64,000 bases of DNA from Bacteroidota bacterium (GCA_023251435.1 JAHEYU010000017.1:18993-82992); one strand, 5' to 3'. Counted from the first letter of the stretch, positions 34,366 to 43,105 are shown. Numbers and translations: made by a program. Notes: a model not told the origin generated them from the sequence alone.

Positions 34366-36837
34366 ATGAGGGGAAGATTGGTTTTGGCTCTGTTGGTGGT
34401 GTCGGTTCATGCCGGCTTTGGACAGAATGCGTGGAAGAAGTCGGGAATAATTATTGAGCCTCCTGTTTGTTATGCTTCAGATGAAATACATTCGTCGTTT
34501 GTAGGTCCTCCGCGTGAATATTATGAAAGGTTAAAATCGGCATCGTCCCAAAAGGCGACCATCGAAGTTACTTATTCCGGGTTTTCGAACGAAGCAATGC
34601 AGGCTTTTCAATATGCTGTTGGCATCTGGGAAAGTCTCATTTTTTCTCCGGTTCCGATCAGAATTAAAGCGAATTTTACGAGTCTGGCAAAGGGAACGCT
34701 GGGAAGTTGCGGGCCTACGATTTACTACAAAAACTTTAATTCAACTCAAAAAATCAACACCTATTATCCGGTTGCTTTGGTCGAGAAAATGCTTGGCGAA
34801 GAGGTAAACGGTGTTGGTCAATTCGATATTGTCGGCAATTTTAACAAAGATTTTACCAACTGGTATTTTGGTACCGATGGCAAAACGCCACCGCTGAAAT
34901 ACGATTTTGTTTCGACCGTATTACACGAATTGGCTCACGGACTTGGCTTTGCCGGAAATTTAGATTCTCAGAGCGGCAAAGGTGGTTATTCTTACAATTC
35001 TGAAATGCTTCCGGGTGTTTTCGACAGTTTTATTACTGATAGAAATGGTAATAAACTGGTAAAAACCAGCATTTACCCGAATCCTTCAATTGCCTTGCAC
35101 CAGAGTCTGACTTCAGGTTTTCTGGAATTTAGCACCAAACTGGTTGGGAATCAATTGCCCAGACTTTACGCTCCGGCCTCCTGGGATGGTGGTTCGAGTA
35201 TTTATCATCTCGACGAAACGACTTATGCCGCAAGCGATACCAATTCGATGATGACTCCTTTTGCGGCCTCTGGTGAAGCTGTTCACACACCCGGCCCCAA
35301 TTCGCTTGCAATTATGTACGAAATGGGATGGAAATCGATCTCAATTAAGCACAAGCAACTAAAAGACATCGAATTTGTTTCGGGCCCAATTGTTTTTAAT
35401 GCGGTAATTAAAAGCGATTACGACCTCGATTCAACGAAATTATACCTGGTTTATTCAGGCAACAGGTTTCTGAAATCGGATTCTGTTCTGCTGAAACCAA
35501 CCGATATTACAGCGAATTTTTCGGCTAAACTTTCAAACATACAGTCGGGTAGCGTGAGTTATTTCTTTTCGGCGACCGATGTTATGAACCGAAGGTTTGT
35601 CTATCCGTCGAATGCCCCTGCAAACAACCTGTTGTTCAAAATTGGTATCGACAAGTTGCCGCCCGTGGTCACGCACGAAGCCATAAAATACATGCTTGAA
35701 AGCGAAACTTCAGTAAAAATTAATGCTGAAGTGACTGATAATATCGGCATCAAATCGGCGAAGATCGAATATTTTATCAATGGGGGAGGCATTCAGACAG
35801 TTTTGATGCTGAATGAAGCAGACGATACATATACCGGAAACCTGGCTTTTCCTTCAGGAACAATAAAAGATGGCGATAAGATTAGCTACCGGATTATAGC
35901 CACCGACGCTTCGTCGCAAAGCAATATCGGGAGAAGTCCGGAGTCGGGCTTTAATATCTTCTTTATTCAGGGAATAAAGCCTCCGGTTGAGAGATATGTG
36001 AATAATTTCGATACTGAAACCAACGATTTTATAGGTTCCGATTTTAATATTTCGAAGGTGACCGGCTTTGACAGTCCGGCTTTGAATTCGGCGCATCCGT
36101 ATTTAAGTCCGAATACCGACGATACGTACTTTAATTTTATTTCTATCCTGAAGTATCCGATTATCCTGAAAACGGGTGGAAAGATGAGTTTCGACGAGGT
36201 CGTGCTGGTTGAACCGGGAGAACCCGGAACTGTATATGGCGACGAAGAATTTTGGGATTACGTGATTGTTGAAGGGTCTAAAGATGGAGGCACAAACTGG
36301 AAACCTTTGATAAACGGGTATGACAGCAATTCGTATAAATCGTGGTATCTGTTGTTTATCAATTCAACTTCGGGGCAAAACAGTACCGCGGTTCCTACCA
36401 AAAGCCTTTTTATAAAGCGTGAATTCGAGCTGCTTGCCAATGGTAATTTTCAGGCAGGCGATACCATTCAGGTGCGGTTCCGCCTGTTTTCCGATCCATA
36501 TTCGCATGGCTGGGGATGGATTATCGACAACCTGGCGATTCAGGACTACAAAACAGATGCGAATTCGCTGGCAATTTCTGAAGGAGAAGTGAACTTATTC
36601 CCGAATCCGGCTTCCGATCGGCTGAACTTGCAGCTTCAGACAAAAAACAGCATCGGAAAGTTATCTCTGAAAGTCTTTAATTCGTCAGGGAAACAAGTTT
36701 TTATAAAACAATTTACAGTGGGGTCAAACAGTTTTCAGACCGAAATTGATTTGAGTAATTTTACTCCCGGACTATTCCTTTTTGCGGTTGAACCCGAAAA
36801 CGGGAATATCGTAACCCGAAAAATTCTGGTCAGGTAA
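34366..36837 (+). CDS. Secreted zinc metalloprotease with type IX secretion sorting domain
   Basis: 823 residues: a signal peptide (1-19); a metalloprotease-like region with HELAHGLGF at 187-195 (zinc histidines, catalytic Glu); Ig-like or propeptide-like segments (about 330-540); a jelly-roll-like domain (about 550-730, ending GWGWIIDNLAIQD); and a C-terminal sorting domain starting NLFPNPASDRLNL and ending GNIVTRKILVR. The tail marks it as type IX cargo. The third zinc ligand differs from the matrixin HExxHxxGxxH pattern: after HELAHGLGFAG no third His follows at the expected place. Substrate unknown. Confidence 0.85.
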   Translation: MRGRLVLALLVVSVHAGFGQNAWKKSGIIIEPPVCYASDEIHSSFVGPPREYYERLKSASSQKATIEVTYSGFSNEAMQAFQYAVGIWESLIFSPVPIRIKANFTSLAKGTLGSCGPTIYYKNFNSTQKINTYYPVALVEKMLGEEVNGVGQFDIVGNFNKDFTNWYFGTDGKTPPLKYDFVSTVLHELAHGLGFAGNLDSQSGKGGYSYNSEMLPGVFDSFITDRNGNKLVKTSIYPNPSIALHQSLTSGFLEFSTKLVGNQLPRLYAPASWDGGSSIYHLDETTYAASDTNSMMTPFAASGEAVHTPGPNSLAIMYEMGWKSISIKHKQLKDIEFVSGPIVFNAVIKSDYDLDSTKLYLVYSGNRFLKSDSVLLKPTDITANFSAKLSNIQSGSVSYFFSATDVMNRRFVYPSNAPANNLLFKIGIDKLPPVVTHEAIKYMLESETSVKINAEVTDNIGIKSAKIEYFINGGGIQTVLMLNEADDTYTGNLAFPSGTIKDGDKISYRIIATDASSQSNIGRSPESGFNIFFIQGIKPPVERYVNNFDTETNDFIGSDFNISKVTGFDSPALNSAHPYLSPNTDDTYFNFISILKYPIILKTGGKMSFDEVVLVEPGEPGTVYGDEEFWDYVIVEGSKDGGTNWKPLINGYDSNSYKSWYLLFINSTSGQNSTAVPTKSLFIKREFELLANGNFQAGDTIQVRFRLFSDPYSHGWGWIIDNLAIQDYKTDANSLAISEGEVNLFPNPASDRLNLQLQTKNSIGKLSLKVFNSSGKQVFIKQFTVGSNSFQTEIDLSNFTPGLFLFAVEPENGNIVTRKILVR

Positions 36838-36838
36838 G

Positions 36839-36868
36839 TTTGAATTGTAAATTAAAAACCTATATTTG
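36839..36868 (+). promoter_or_regulatory. Promoter of the aromatic amino-acid operon
   Basis: TTTG at 36839-36842 and TATATTTG at 36861-36868, spaced 18 bp, fit the Bacteroidota promoter. The predicted transcript start near 36875 lies about 13 bp before the leader peptide, as expected for an attenuator. Confidence 0.7.
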
Positions 36869-36887
36869 CCGTCAAATTGTAAGCAAA

Positions 36888-36962
36888 ATGAAGCTATTCA
36901 GTAACAACAGCTATTTTTATTGGTTTTATTACTTCTGTTCTCAAACCGGGATCGGCAGGTAA
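36888..36962 (+). CDS. Aromatic-rich leader peptide (attenuator)
   Basis: 24 codons from the ATG at 36888 to TAA at 36960-36962. Residues 9-16 read YFYWFYYF: eight consecutive aromatic codons, four Tyr, three Phe and one Trp, with a further Phe at residue 4. This is the signature of a transcription-attenuation leader sensing charged Phe, Tyr and Trp tRNAs. It is followed 30 bp later by an intrinsic terminator, then by tyrA and DAHP synthase-chorismate mutase, the genes one would expect it to control. It was too short for routine gene calling. Confidence 0.85.
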   Translation: MKLFSNNSYFYWFYYFCSQTGIGR

Positions 36963-37026
36963 TCTATTGTTGTTACAAAAGATATTCTACAGATGGGTCC
37001 CGTGTTGCACGAGGCCCATTTTTTTT
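36942..37026 (+). promoter_or_regulatory. Attenuator: antiterminator segment and terminator hairpin
   Basis: The terminator stem runs from ATGGGTC (36993) to GGCCCAT and T8 (37019-37026), with an inner CGTG/CACG pairing. CAAACCGGGATC (36942-36953), at the end of the leader ORF, matches the complement of GGTCCCGTGTTG (36996-37007) at 9 of 12 positions, so it can break the terminator. A ribosome stalled at the aromatic run leaves 36942-36953 free (antitermination); one reaching the stop codon covers it (termination). Confidence 0.75.
36993..37026 (+). terminator. Regulated intrinsic terminator upstream of tyrA
   Basis: A G+C-rich stem-loop with bases CCATTTTTTTT at its 3' side, positioned between the leader peptide and tyrA. 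It is also the first strong terminator after the metalloprotease gene. Confidence 0.85.
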
Positions 37027-37157
37027 GAGCCCCCTTCCCGTTCCCCCAAATGGGGGAAGGCCAGGAGATAGCCGCAAACTTTGTATTTGCCCTGAAAGGG
37101 CAGAATATGAATAGCCCGGGGTAAAACGACGAAGGAGTGACGCCCCGGGTAGGAAAG
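37027..37157. repeat. Palindromic extragenic repeats upstream of tyrA
   Basis: Two elements. At 37027-37060, AGCCCCCTTC is followed by the hairpin TTCCCCCAAATGGGGGAA, also found inverted at 61071-61106. At about 37090-37152, CCCTGAAAGGG is followed by AGCCCGGGG and its complement CCCCGGGT. Both look like REP-type repeats. They lie inside the tyrA leader transcript, after the attenuator. Confidence 0.6.
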
Positions 37158-37279
37158 AACGATAGAAAGCCGTCCACGCAATACGGTTTTTCATGGTAGA
37201 AACTTTATTTTGGACGGAACAGAATTGACCTTCAAAAATGAAGGTGTTTAAGAGCGAGAAATTTGAAATAGTAATATAT

Positions 37280-38173
37280 ATGAAACTTGCAGTAATAGGT
37301 TTGGGGCTGATTGGCGGTTCGATGGCGAAAGACCTTCGGAAAGCCGGATTTGCCAACGAAATTATAGGAGTTGATGCGAGTCCTGAAAATGCGCATGAAG
37401 CGCTTCGGCTGGGAATTATCGACCGGATTGAAACGCTCGAAACGGCTGTTTCGGTGGCTGATATGGTAATTATTGCCATTCCGGTTGACAAGGTTTTGAA
37501 TTCGCTGACCAAAGTGCTCGATCTGGTTTCGGACCAAACAACGGTGATTGACGTTGGATCGACCAAAAAACTAATTGCTGCCGCGGTCGAAAACCATCCG
37601 AAGCGAAGAAATTACATTCCCGCGCATCCGATGTCGGGTACCGAAAATTCAGGCCCTTCAGCAGCGCTCGAAGGCCTTTTCGAAGGAAAAATCAACATTA
37701 TTTGCGATCAGGAGAAATGCGGGCCGCAGCACCTGGCATTTGCCGAAAAAATGTTTCAGGTACTCGGAATGGACATTGCCTACATGACCGCCGACGACCA
37801 GGACCACAGTACCGCTTTTATTTCGCATTTGCCCCACGCCGCAGCTTTCGCGCTGGCAAACGCTGTGCTCGACAAGGAAGACCGCGAAATTATTTTCGAT
37901 CTGGCAAGCGGCGGTTTCAACTCAACAGTGCGTCTGGCCAAAAGTTCTCCTGAAATGTGGGGACCTATTTTTCAACAAAACAAGCAGTATGTTGTTGAAT
38001 CGCTCGATGTTTACATCAAACACCTGAAAGCTTTCAGGAAAAGTATTGAGGGCGATCCGGAACAGATGATGGCGCTGATGAAAAATGCCAACCGGATTCG
38101 TGGAATCCTTGCCGGACAAAACGATTCGCTGGTAAAAAATGAAAAGACAATTGTTAAATTATATACCAAATAA
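37280..38173 (+). CDS. tyrA: Prephenate dehydrogenase
   Basis: 297 residues from the ATG at 37280 (MKLAVIGLGLIGGSMAKDL); a longer in-frame ATG adds 14 residues ahead of the Rossmann strand and was rejected. GLGLIGGS binds NAD(P). IPAHPMSGTENSGPSAA and DQDHSTAFISHLPHAAAFAL are the family blocks with the substrate His. It converts prephenate to 4-hydroxyphenylpyruvate, for tyrosine. It is 2 bp from the next gene, so both share the aromatic attenuator. Confidence 0.93.
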   Translation: MKLAVIGLGLIGGSMAKDLRKAGFANEIIGVDASPENAHEALRLGIIDRIETLETAVSVADMVIIAIPVDKVLNSLTKVLDLVSDQTTVIDVGSTKKLIAAAVENHPKRRNYIPAHPMSGTENSGPSAALEGLFEGKINIICDQEKCGPQHLAFAEKMFQVLGMDIAYMTADDQDHSTAFISHLPHAAAFALANAVLDKEDREIIFDLASGGFNSTVRLAKSSPEMWGPIFQQNKQYVVESLDVYIKHLKAFRKSIEGDPEQMMALMKNANRIRGILAGQNDSLVKNEKTIVKLYTK

Positions 38174-38175
38174 TC

Positions 38176-39267
38176 ATGGGATTAGAACTAGAAATTAACC
38201 CGATCAAGCACTGGTTGCCACAAATAAACAACCCGCTGATCATTGCCGGTCCATGCAGTCTCGAAACCGAGGAGCAGGCGATGGCAACTGCAAAATTAAT
38301 TGCTAAAGATCATCGTGTATTCGTATATCGCGGTGGCGTTTGGAAACCACGTACCCGCCCCGGAAGTTTCGAAGGTGTTGGAAGCATTGGTTTGAAATGG
38401 TTGCAGATGGTACGCGAAGAAACCGGAATGCCCGTTGGAACCGAAGTAGCGAACGCGCAGCATACCGAAGAGGCACTGAAAGCCGGTTTGGACGTTCTCT
38501 GGATTGGAGCCCGGTCAACCGCCAGCCCGTTTGTTGTTCAGGAAATTGCCGATGTGGTGAAAGGAACCGATGCGGTGGTAATGGTGAAAAATCCCGTCAA
38601 TCCTGATGTACAGCTTTGGCTGGGCGCCTTCGAGCGGCTTAGTCAGGCCGGAATTAAAAACATGGTAGCCATTCACCGCGGATTTACGCCTTTCCGCGAA
38701 ACAGAGTACCGCAACTACCCCAACTGGAAAACAGTGATCGAATTGCGCCGTTTGATGCCCAATTTGCCGATTATTTGCGATCCGAGCCACATTGGAGGCA
38801 AGCGTGAGTATTTGTTCGATATTTCGCAGAAAGCGTTCGATATGGGCCTCGAAGGGCTGATGATCGAATCGCACATCGACCCTTCGTGTGCGCTGAGCGA
38901 CAAGGAACAGCAGTTAACCCCGGCCGATCTGGCCAAATTGCTCGACCGGCTGATCATCCGTAATGCAACTACCGACAACAAACTGTTCGAAAATCAGCTC
39001 GAATTGTTGCGTAACCGCATCGACTCGCTCGACCGCGAATTGCTTGAAACCCTGTCGTCGCGCATGAAAATTGCCCGCCAGATTGGTCAGTATAAAAAAG
39101 ATAACAATGTTACCGCCCTGCAGATTGGCCGTTTTGCCGAACTGATGGAAAAACGCGTGAAACTGGGCGAAAGCCTGAACCTGAACGGACATCTGGTTCA
39201 GCAGTTGTTCCAGCATATCCACGAAGATTCGGTGCGCATGCAAACCGAAATCATGGACAAAGAATAG
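38176..39267 (+). CDS. Bifunctional DAHP synthase / chorismate mutase
   Basis: 363 residues. The N-terminal DAHP synthase (about 1-260: IIAGPCSLETEEQAM, RGGVWKPRTRPGSFEG, AIHRGFTPF, ICDPSHIGGKR) is fused to a C-terminal AroQ chorismate mutase (about 270-355: ELLRNRIDSLDRELLETLSSRM, ARQIGQYKK). It thus supplies both the first shikimate step and the conversion of chorismate to prephenate, which the adjacent TyrA uses. The type I-beta synthase fused to a mutase may allow prephenate or aromatic feedback (family knowledge). It ends at a strong terminator. Confidence 0.93.
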   Translation: MGLELEINPIKHWLPQINNPLIIAGPCSLETEEQAMATAKLIAKDHRVFVYRGGVWKPRTRPGSFEGVGSIGLKWLQMVREETGMPVGTEVANAQHTEEALKAGLDVLWIGARSTASPFVVQEIADVVKGTDAVVMVKNPVNPDVQLWLGAFERLSQAGIKNMVAIHRGFTPFRETEYRNYPNWKTVIELRRLMPNLPIICDPSHIGGKREYLFDISQKAFDMGLEGLMIESHIDPSCALSDKEQQLTPADLAKLLDRLIIRNATTDNKLFENQLELLRNRIDSLDRELLETLSSRMKIARQIGQYKKDNNVTALQIGRFAELMEKRVKLGESLNLNGHLVQQLFQHIHEDSVRMQTEIMDKE

Positions 39268-39320
39268 ACGAAACCGTAGGGTCAACCCTATGTGGTTGAC
39301 CCACTGAAATAAAAACATAT

Positions 39321-39357
39321 AAGCCGGTTGGGATTGATTTCCCGACCGGCTTTTTTT
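39321..39357 (+). terminator. Terminator of the tyrA - DAHP synthase operon
   Basis: AAGCCGGT-TGGGA pairs with TCCCG-ACCGGCTT, followed by seven T. It lies 54 bp after the stop codon. Confidence 0.9.
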
Positions 39358-39686
39358 AGTCCTGAAGGGACGTTTTCCCTGGAATTGAGATACGACGAAA
39401 AATTGTTCGGAGCTGCAGCAGCGCGGAGTTTGGAGTAATGTAGCAATTAACTTCCTAATACGATCTGATTTTAAACCTGGCGCAAATTGAAAAGAAAAGT
39501 TCTATCTCCGTATAACTAGGTTGTAATCAATATTTCCCTCTCTTTTCAAATTAAATATCTGCTTAACAACTTGGTTATCTCATTATATAAACTTTACTTT
39601 AGGGAAACATTTAATAGGAGGCTAAGACATTGAGCATCATTCTGAAAACGACAACAATTGACAACAATCACTAATTTTGGCGAATT
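39358..39686. other. Intergenic region before the restriction-modification pair
   Basis: About 330 bp with no supported gene. GTCCTGAAGGGACG near 39358 resembles the CCCTGAAAGGG repeat at 37090. A TAATTTTG box at 39672-39679 is a candidate -7 element for the endonuclease gene; it would place the transcript start at or just before the first ATG. No terminal GTT unit complementary to CCGCTAAC (41735) was found here. Confidence 0.45.
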
Positions 39687-40406
39687 ATGAAAAAGATAAT
39701 GGATAACAATCAGAGAAAGCAAATAATTGAAAACGCAAAGACATTTTTCAGAAATGAAATCGTTCAAAGTCACATTGACGGAGCTTGTAAACGAGCAAGT
39801 AAATTGTCTGAATATAATGTAAACCCATTCTTGTTTAAATATTTAGCAAACTTCTTAACAGGGAATGACGATTCAGAAAGTATCGCCAGAGCCTTGGTGC
39901 TTCCAAGGATTTTAGGGTCTTCGATTAGCACTTCATTTGGTATGAAAATTCAAAGCCTTATAAGTTCTCTTTTTCAAGGATTAGGCTCTACGACACAAGG
40001 AATTGACATTGAGTTTATTGATGCGATTGATGGAAGAAAAAAATATTGTCAATTAAAAGCAGGTCCAAATACAATAAACCACGATGATGTTACGACCATA
40101 ATTAATCATTTTAATGGAGTTCGAACTCTAGCAAGAACAAACAATCTTAATGTTGGAATAAATGATATGATTGTTGGTGTTGTCTATGGCGACGAAGCCG
40201 AACTAAGTTCTCATTACAAAAGAATTGGAAATACTTATCCTGTAATTATTGGCAAGGATTTTTGGCATAGACTTACGGGTAAAGATGACTTTTATTTTGA
40301 ATTAATTGATGCCATTGGAGAGGTTGCTTTAGAGGTAGATGCCAGCAAGGTCGTAGAACAGACGATTAAGACTTTAGCAATAGAAATTGAAGAAAAATAT
40401 AAGTAG
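39687..40406 (+). CDS. Type II restriction endonuclease, PmeII-like
   Basis: 239 residues (235 if the second ATG at 39699 is used, which the -7 box position favours). NPFLFKYLANFLTGN, SIARALVLPRILGSSISTSFG and IDIEFIDAIDGRKKYCQLKAGPNTIN are family blocks. The last includes a D-x(n)-QLK arrangement that fits a PD-(D/E)xK active site with Gln replacing Glu. The family label is from recall. It converges on the cytosine methyltransferase with a 4-bp gap; separate promoters would allow the methylase to be made first. Confidence 0.78.
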   Translation: MKKIMDNNQRKQIIENAKTFFRNEIVQSHIDGACKRASKLSEYNVNPFLFKYLANFLTGNDDSESIARALVLPRILGSSISTSFGMKIQSLISSLFQGLGSTTQGIDIEFIDAIDGRKKYCQLKAGPNTINHDDVTTIINHFNGVRTLARTNNLNVGINDMIVGVVYGDEAELSSHYKRIGNTYPVIIGKDFWHRLTGKDDFYFELIDAIGEVALEVDASKVVEQTIKTLAIEIEEKYK

Positions 40407-40410
40407 CCTT

Positions 40411-41655
40411 TTATTTTCGGATAGTTTGAGAATAGTATTGGTTCAAAAATTTCACAATTGAATAACCGACTTCTGTTCCTAAATTCACAGGAACTGCATT
40501 TCCAATTTGTTTATATTGTTGAGCCATTGAACCCTCAAATTTCCAATCATCTGGAAACGTTTGAATCCTAGCATATTCACGGACTGTAAACGGACGGGTT
40601 TCGTCAGGATGGCAACGTTCTGTTTGCTTTTGCGCCGGACTACAAGTTAAAGTTAAACAAGGTTCGTCCCAACCAATTCTTCGAGCCATGCCAGTTTTTC
40701 CACCACCGAGATAAAAACTTCCGCCCATAAATTGTTTTTGAATTTCGATTGGCAAATCGCGCCAATACCCTTTGGGTGGCACTAAATCTAGGACATCCAC
40801 CTTGCTTTTTGGATATTTAGCACCATCAGATTTTGGAACATTATTTTCAAATAAATCTCCCTTTTTTAAAGCATCTTTTAGAGTGTATATTTTCTTATGT
40901 GGTTTTGGATATTCATATTTTAAATTAATATCCTTTCGTATTCCCACTAAAATTAAACGTTCCCTTTTTTGCGGAACTCTATAATTTATAGCTTTTAAGA
41001 CTTGAAAAGGAACAACATTATATCCAATCTCATCTAAAATCGAAATCATGCCTTGCAATGTCCTTCCATTTTCATGGCTCAATAAACCTCTTACATTTTC
41101 GCCAATACAAATGGGTGGGTTAACTTCTTTGACAACTCTTGCAAATTCATAGAATAGTGTTCCTCTGGCATCAGCTAGACCCAATTTTTTGCCAGCATAA
41201 CTAAATGCTTGACACGGAAAACCACCTGCAACAACATCAACTCTATCAAGATATTCTGAAAAATCAAAATTCTTTATATCGCCTTCCATCACTTTCCAGT
41301 TTGGTCTATTTTTACGCAAAGTTTGACAAGCCCATTTGTCAATGTCATTTAAGGCAACACAATTTAAACCGGCTTTCTCCATGCCAACGGCCAAACCACC
41401 AGCACCAGCAAATAATTCTAAAACCGTATAATCATTTTCAGGTTCAACATAATTTGAAGTTATATCTTTTGTATCTTTATCCAGAAAATCTATAAATAAT
41501 GTTTGAACTTCGACTTTATTATAGACTCGGTAATTGCTTATTGGCTCCCGGACAGCAGACAATTTGCCTTCCCTGTCCCAACGTCTTAAAGTTTCTTTAC
41601 TTTTACCAATGAGTTCAGAAGCTTCTGAGAGTGTTAGATATTCATTCATAACCAC
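40411..41655 (-). CDS. DNA (cytosine-5) methyltransferase with N-terminal MerR-like HTH
   Basis: 414 residues (or 412 from the second ATG). An N-terminal helix-turn-helix (about 5-55: LTLSEASELIGKSKETLRRW) is fused to a complete m5C methyltransferase: motif I ELFAGAGG, IV GGFPCQAFSYAG with the catalytic Cys, VI ENVRGL, VIII QKRERL, and X QIGNAVP. It protects host DNA from the adjacent endonuclease; the recognition sequence cannot be read from the protein. The HTH probably represses its own promoter, where an inverted repeat is visible. Confidence 0.93.
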   Translation of the reverse strand: MVMNEYLTLSEASELIGKSKETLRRWDREGKLSAVREPISNYRVYNKVEVQTLFIDFLDKDTKDITSNYVEPENDYTVLELFAGAGGLAVGMEKAGLNCVALNDIDKWACQTLRKNRPNWKVMEGDIKNFDFSEYLDRVDVVAGGFPCQAFSYAGKKLGLADARGTLFYEFARVVKEVNPPICIGENVRGLLSHENGRTLQGMISILDEIGYNVVPFQVLKAINYRVPQKRERLILVGIRKDINLKYEYPKPHKKIYTLKDALKKGDLFENNVPKSDGAKYPKSKVDVLDLVPPKGYWRDLPIEIQKQFMGGSFYLGGGKTGMARRIGWDEPCLTLTCSPAQKQTERCHPDETRPFTVREYARIQTFPDDWKFEGSMAQQYKQIGNAVPVNLGTEVGYSIVKFLNQYYSQTIRK

Positions 41656-41661
41656 ATAGTT

Positions 41662-41688
41662 TAACCTTATACAATGGTTACAAATTTA
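41662..41688 (-). promoter_or_regulatory. Promoter and candidate operator of the methyltransferase
   Basis: On the minus strand TAAATTTG (41681-41688) fits the -7 box. Immediately downstream TAACC-N9-GGTTA (41662-41680) is an inverted repeat, followed by a further GGTTA near 41650. A repressor bound here would block the methylase promoter, which suits autoregulation by the enzyme's own HTH. Confidence 0.5.
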
Positions 41689-41734
41689 TAATTTTAATTG
41701 ACAAAACCAACAAGGCCAGAAAAAAAAGAACGAA

Positions 41735-41904
41735 CCGCTAACATTTAGCTGAATAGCCGAAATCCGGTGCAAAAAACATCTCATTACCGGAAATAGATAA
41801 TGGAATTTAAGTCTTTTCAGCAGCAGCAGTTTGCGGTGTGCATCTTTCCGCTCAGTCCCGGGTAATTGGGACAATCCGCCTCTGCGTAGCTTCCTTCGTT
41901 AAGG
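41735..41904 (+). repeat. attC-like inter-cassette element, copy 4
   Basis: It begins CCGCTAAC-ATTTAGCTGAATAGCCGAAATCC, nearly identical to copy 2, and ends TGCGTAGCTTCCTTC-GTTAAGG. Internal blocks include a degraded hairpin (CATTACC...ATAATGG), GCAGTTTGCGGTGTGCATC, TTTCCGCTC and GGGACAATCCGCC. The terminal GTTAAGG complements CCTTAAC at 43120-43126, beyond two further genes. Confidence 0.68.
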
Positions 41905-41946
41905 ATAAATCTACTTTTAGATTTTAACAAATAATAGAGACAAAAT

Positions 41947-42576
41947 ATGAAACATGAATGGAAAAAAAGCGAGAAGCAATTCTTTTTGCCTAAAAACAAA
42001 CCCGAATTGATAAATATCCCGAAATTCAAATTTTTCACAATAATTGGAAACGGAAATCCTAATGATGACTTTTTTGCTGAATATATAGGAGTTTTATATT
42101 CTTTGTCGTATGGAATTAAGATGAGTCCTAAAAAAGGAATTGCACCCAATGGATATTTTGATTACACAGTTTACCCACTTGAAGGAGTTTGGGATTTAAA
42201 TGAAAAGGCAAAGCAATCATTTGATGGAACAATAAATAAGAATGACTTAGTTTTTAAATTAATGATACGTCAACCTGATTTTGTGGATAATAATTTTGCT
42301 ATACGGATACTTGAAGAGACAAAAAAGAAAAAGCCACATGATTTATTAGAACAAGTCAGATTTGAAGAAATAATTGAAGGCGATTGTATTCAGATGTTGC
42401 ATTTAGGTAGTTATGACGACGAACCAACGAGTTTTAGAATGATGGAATGTTATGCCGAACAAGAAAATTATATTCGAAAAACAAAAACTCACAGGGAAAT
42501 TTATCTTACTGATGCACGAAAAGTTACCCCCGACAAATTAAAGACTATATTGAGATTTAGTATTGAAAAAAAATAA
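41947..42576 (+). CDS. GyrI-like small-molecule-binding domain protein
   Basis: 209 residues with the GyrI-like fold (COG4832-type): KFFTIIGNGNPNDDFFAEYIGVLYSLSYGIKM, here noted by its IGNGNPN core, then YPLEGVWDL and the C-terminal HLGSYDDEPTSFRMMECY. There is no DNA-binding domain. Such proteins bind toxic small molecules or hydrolyse them; the ligand is unknown. A TACTTTTA box near 41913 may be its promoter. It is the first gene after element copy 4. Confidence 0.85.
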   Translation: MKHEWKKSEKQFFLPKNKPELINIPKFKFFTIIGNGNPNDDFFAEYIGVLYSLSYGIKMSPKKGIAPNGYFDYTVYPLEGVWDLNEKAKQSFDGTINKNDLVFKLMIRQPDFVDNNFAIRILEETKKKKPHDLLEQVRFEEIIEGDCIQMLHLGSYDDEPTSFRMMECYAEQENYIRKTKTHREIYLTDARKVTPDKLKTILRFSIEKK

Positions 42577-42652
42577 AGTAATAAAAGCACGAACCGCCAA
42601 CAGGCGGTATAAAATATTTGTCTGAAAACGTTCATTTTTAACTTGATCCAGT

Positions 42653-43105
42653 ATGAAAAATTTATTAGCACTCTTATTGGTATTATTGGTCTTCGGCTGT
42701 AACCATAAATCCGAGAAAGCAGAATTAGTGTCAAAAATTGAATCGTTGACAACTGAAAAAGATAGCTTAGTTGTTATTAAGAATCAATTGGAAATTGAAA
42801 TTGATTCAATAAACAGAGAATCAAATTTCTGGTATCAGAATGAAATTCAAGGGAAACAATTTTTGGAAATGGGAATTAAAAATCCCAGGGAATATATTAC
42901 CAATTCATTGCTCCACAAACCTGAATTAATTCCTTTAAAACCAATTATGGGTGGTCAAATGAAATTTCTGCAAGTTGAACTTTTAGGGAAAGAATGTTTG
43001 ATTGCTTATTATGAAGATGGACATATAAGTGGTAGAGCAATTTATAGTTATGAATTAAAAAATGGCAGTTTAGACTTCAAATTAATAGCATCGTATTTAG
43101 AATAA
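42653..43105 (+). CDS. Small coiled-coil lipoprotein, unknown function
   Basis: 150 residues: a lipobox (LLVFGC, Cys about 16), then a heptad-like coiled coil (about 20-60) and a compact C-terminal domain (LIAYYEDGHISGRAIYSYEL). No family recognised. It lies between GTTAAGG (41898) and CCTTAAC (43120) and so may belong to the same cassette as the GyrI-like gene. A short inverted repeat CCGCC-AACA-GGCGG (about 42596) lies just upstream. Confidence 0.7.
   Translation: MKNLLALLLVLLVFGCNHKSEKAELVSKIESLTTEKDSLVVIKNQLEIEIDSINRESNFWYQNEIQGKQFLEMGIKNPREYITNSLLHKPELIPLKPIMGGQMKFLQVELLGKECLIAYYEDGHISGRAIYSYELKNGSLDFKLIASYLE

Noticed and set aside
37238-37279. Upstream start of tyrA
   Set aside because: It adds 14 residues ahead of the Rossmann strand MKLAVIGLGLIGG, which is the normal N-terminus.
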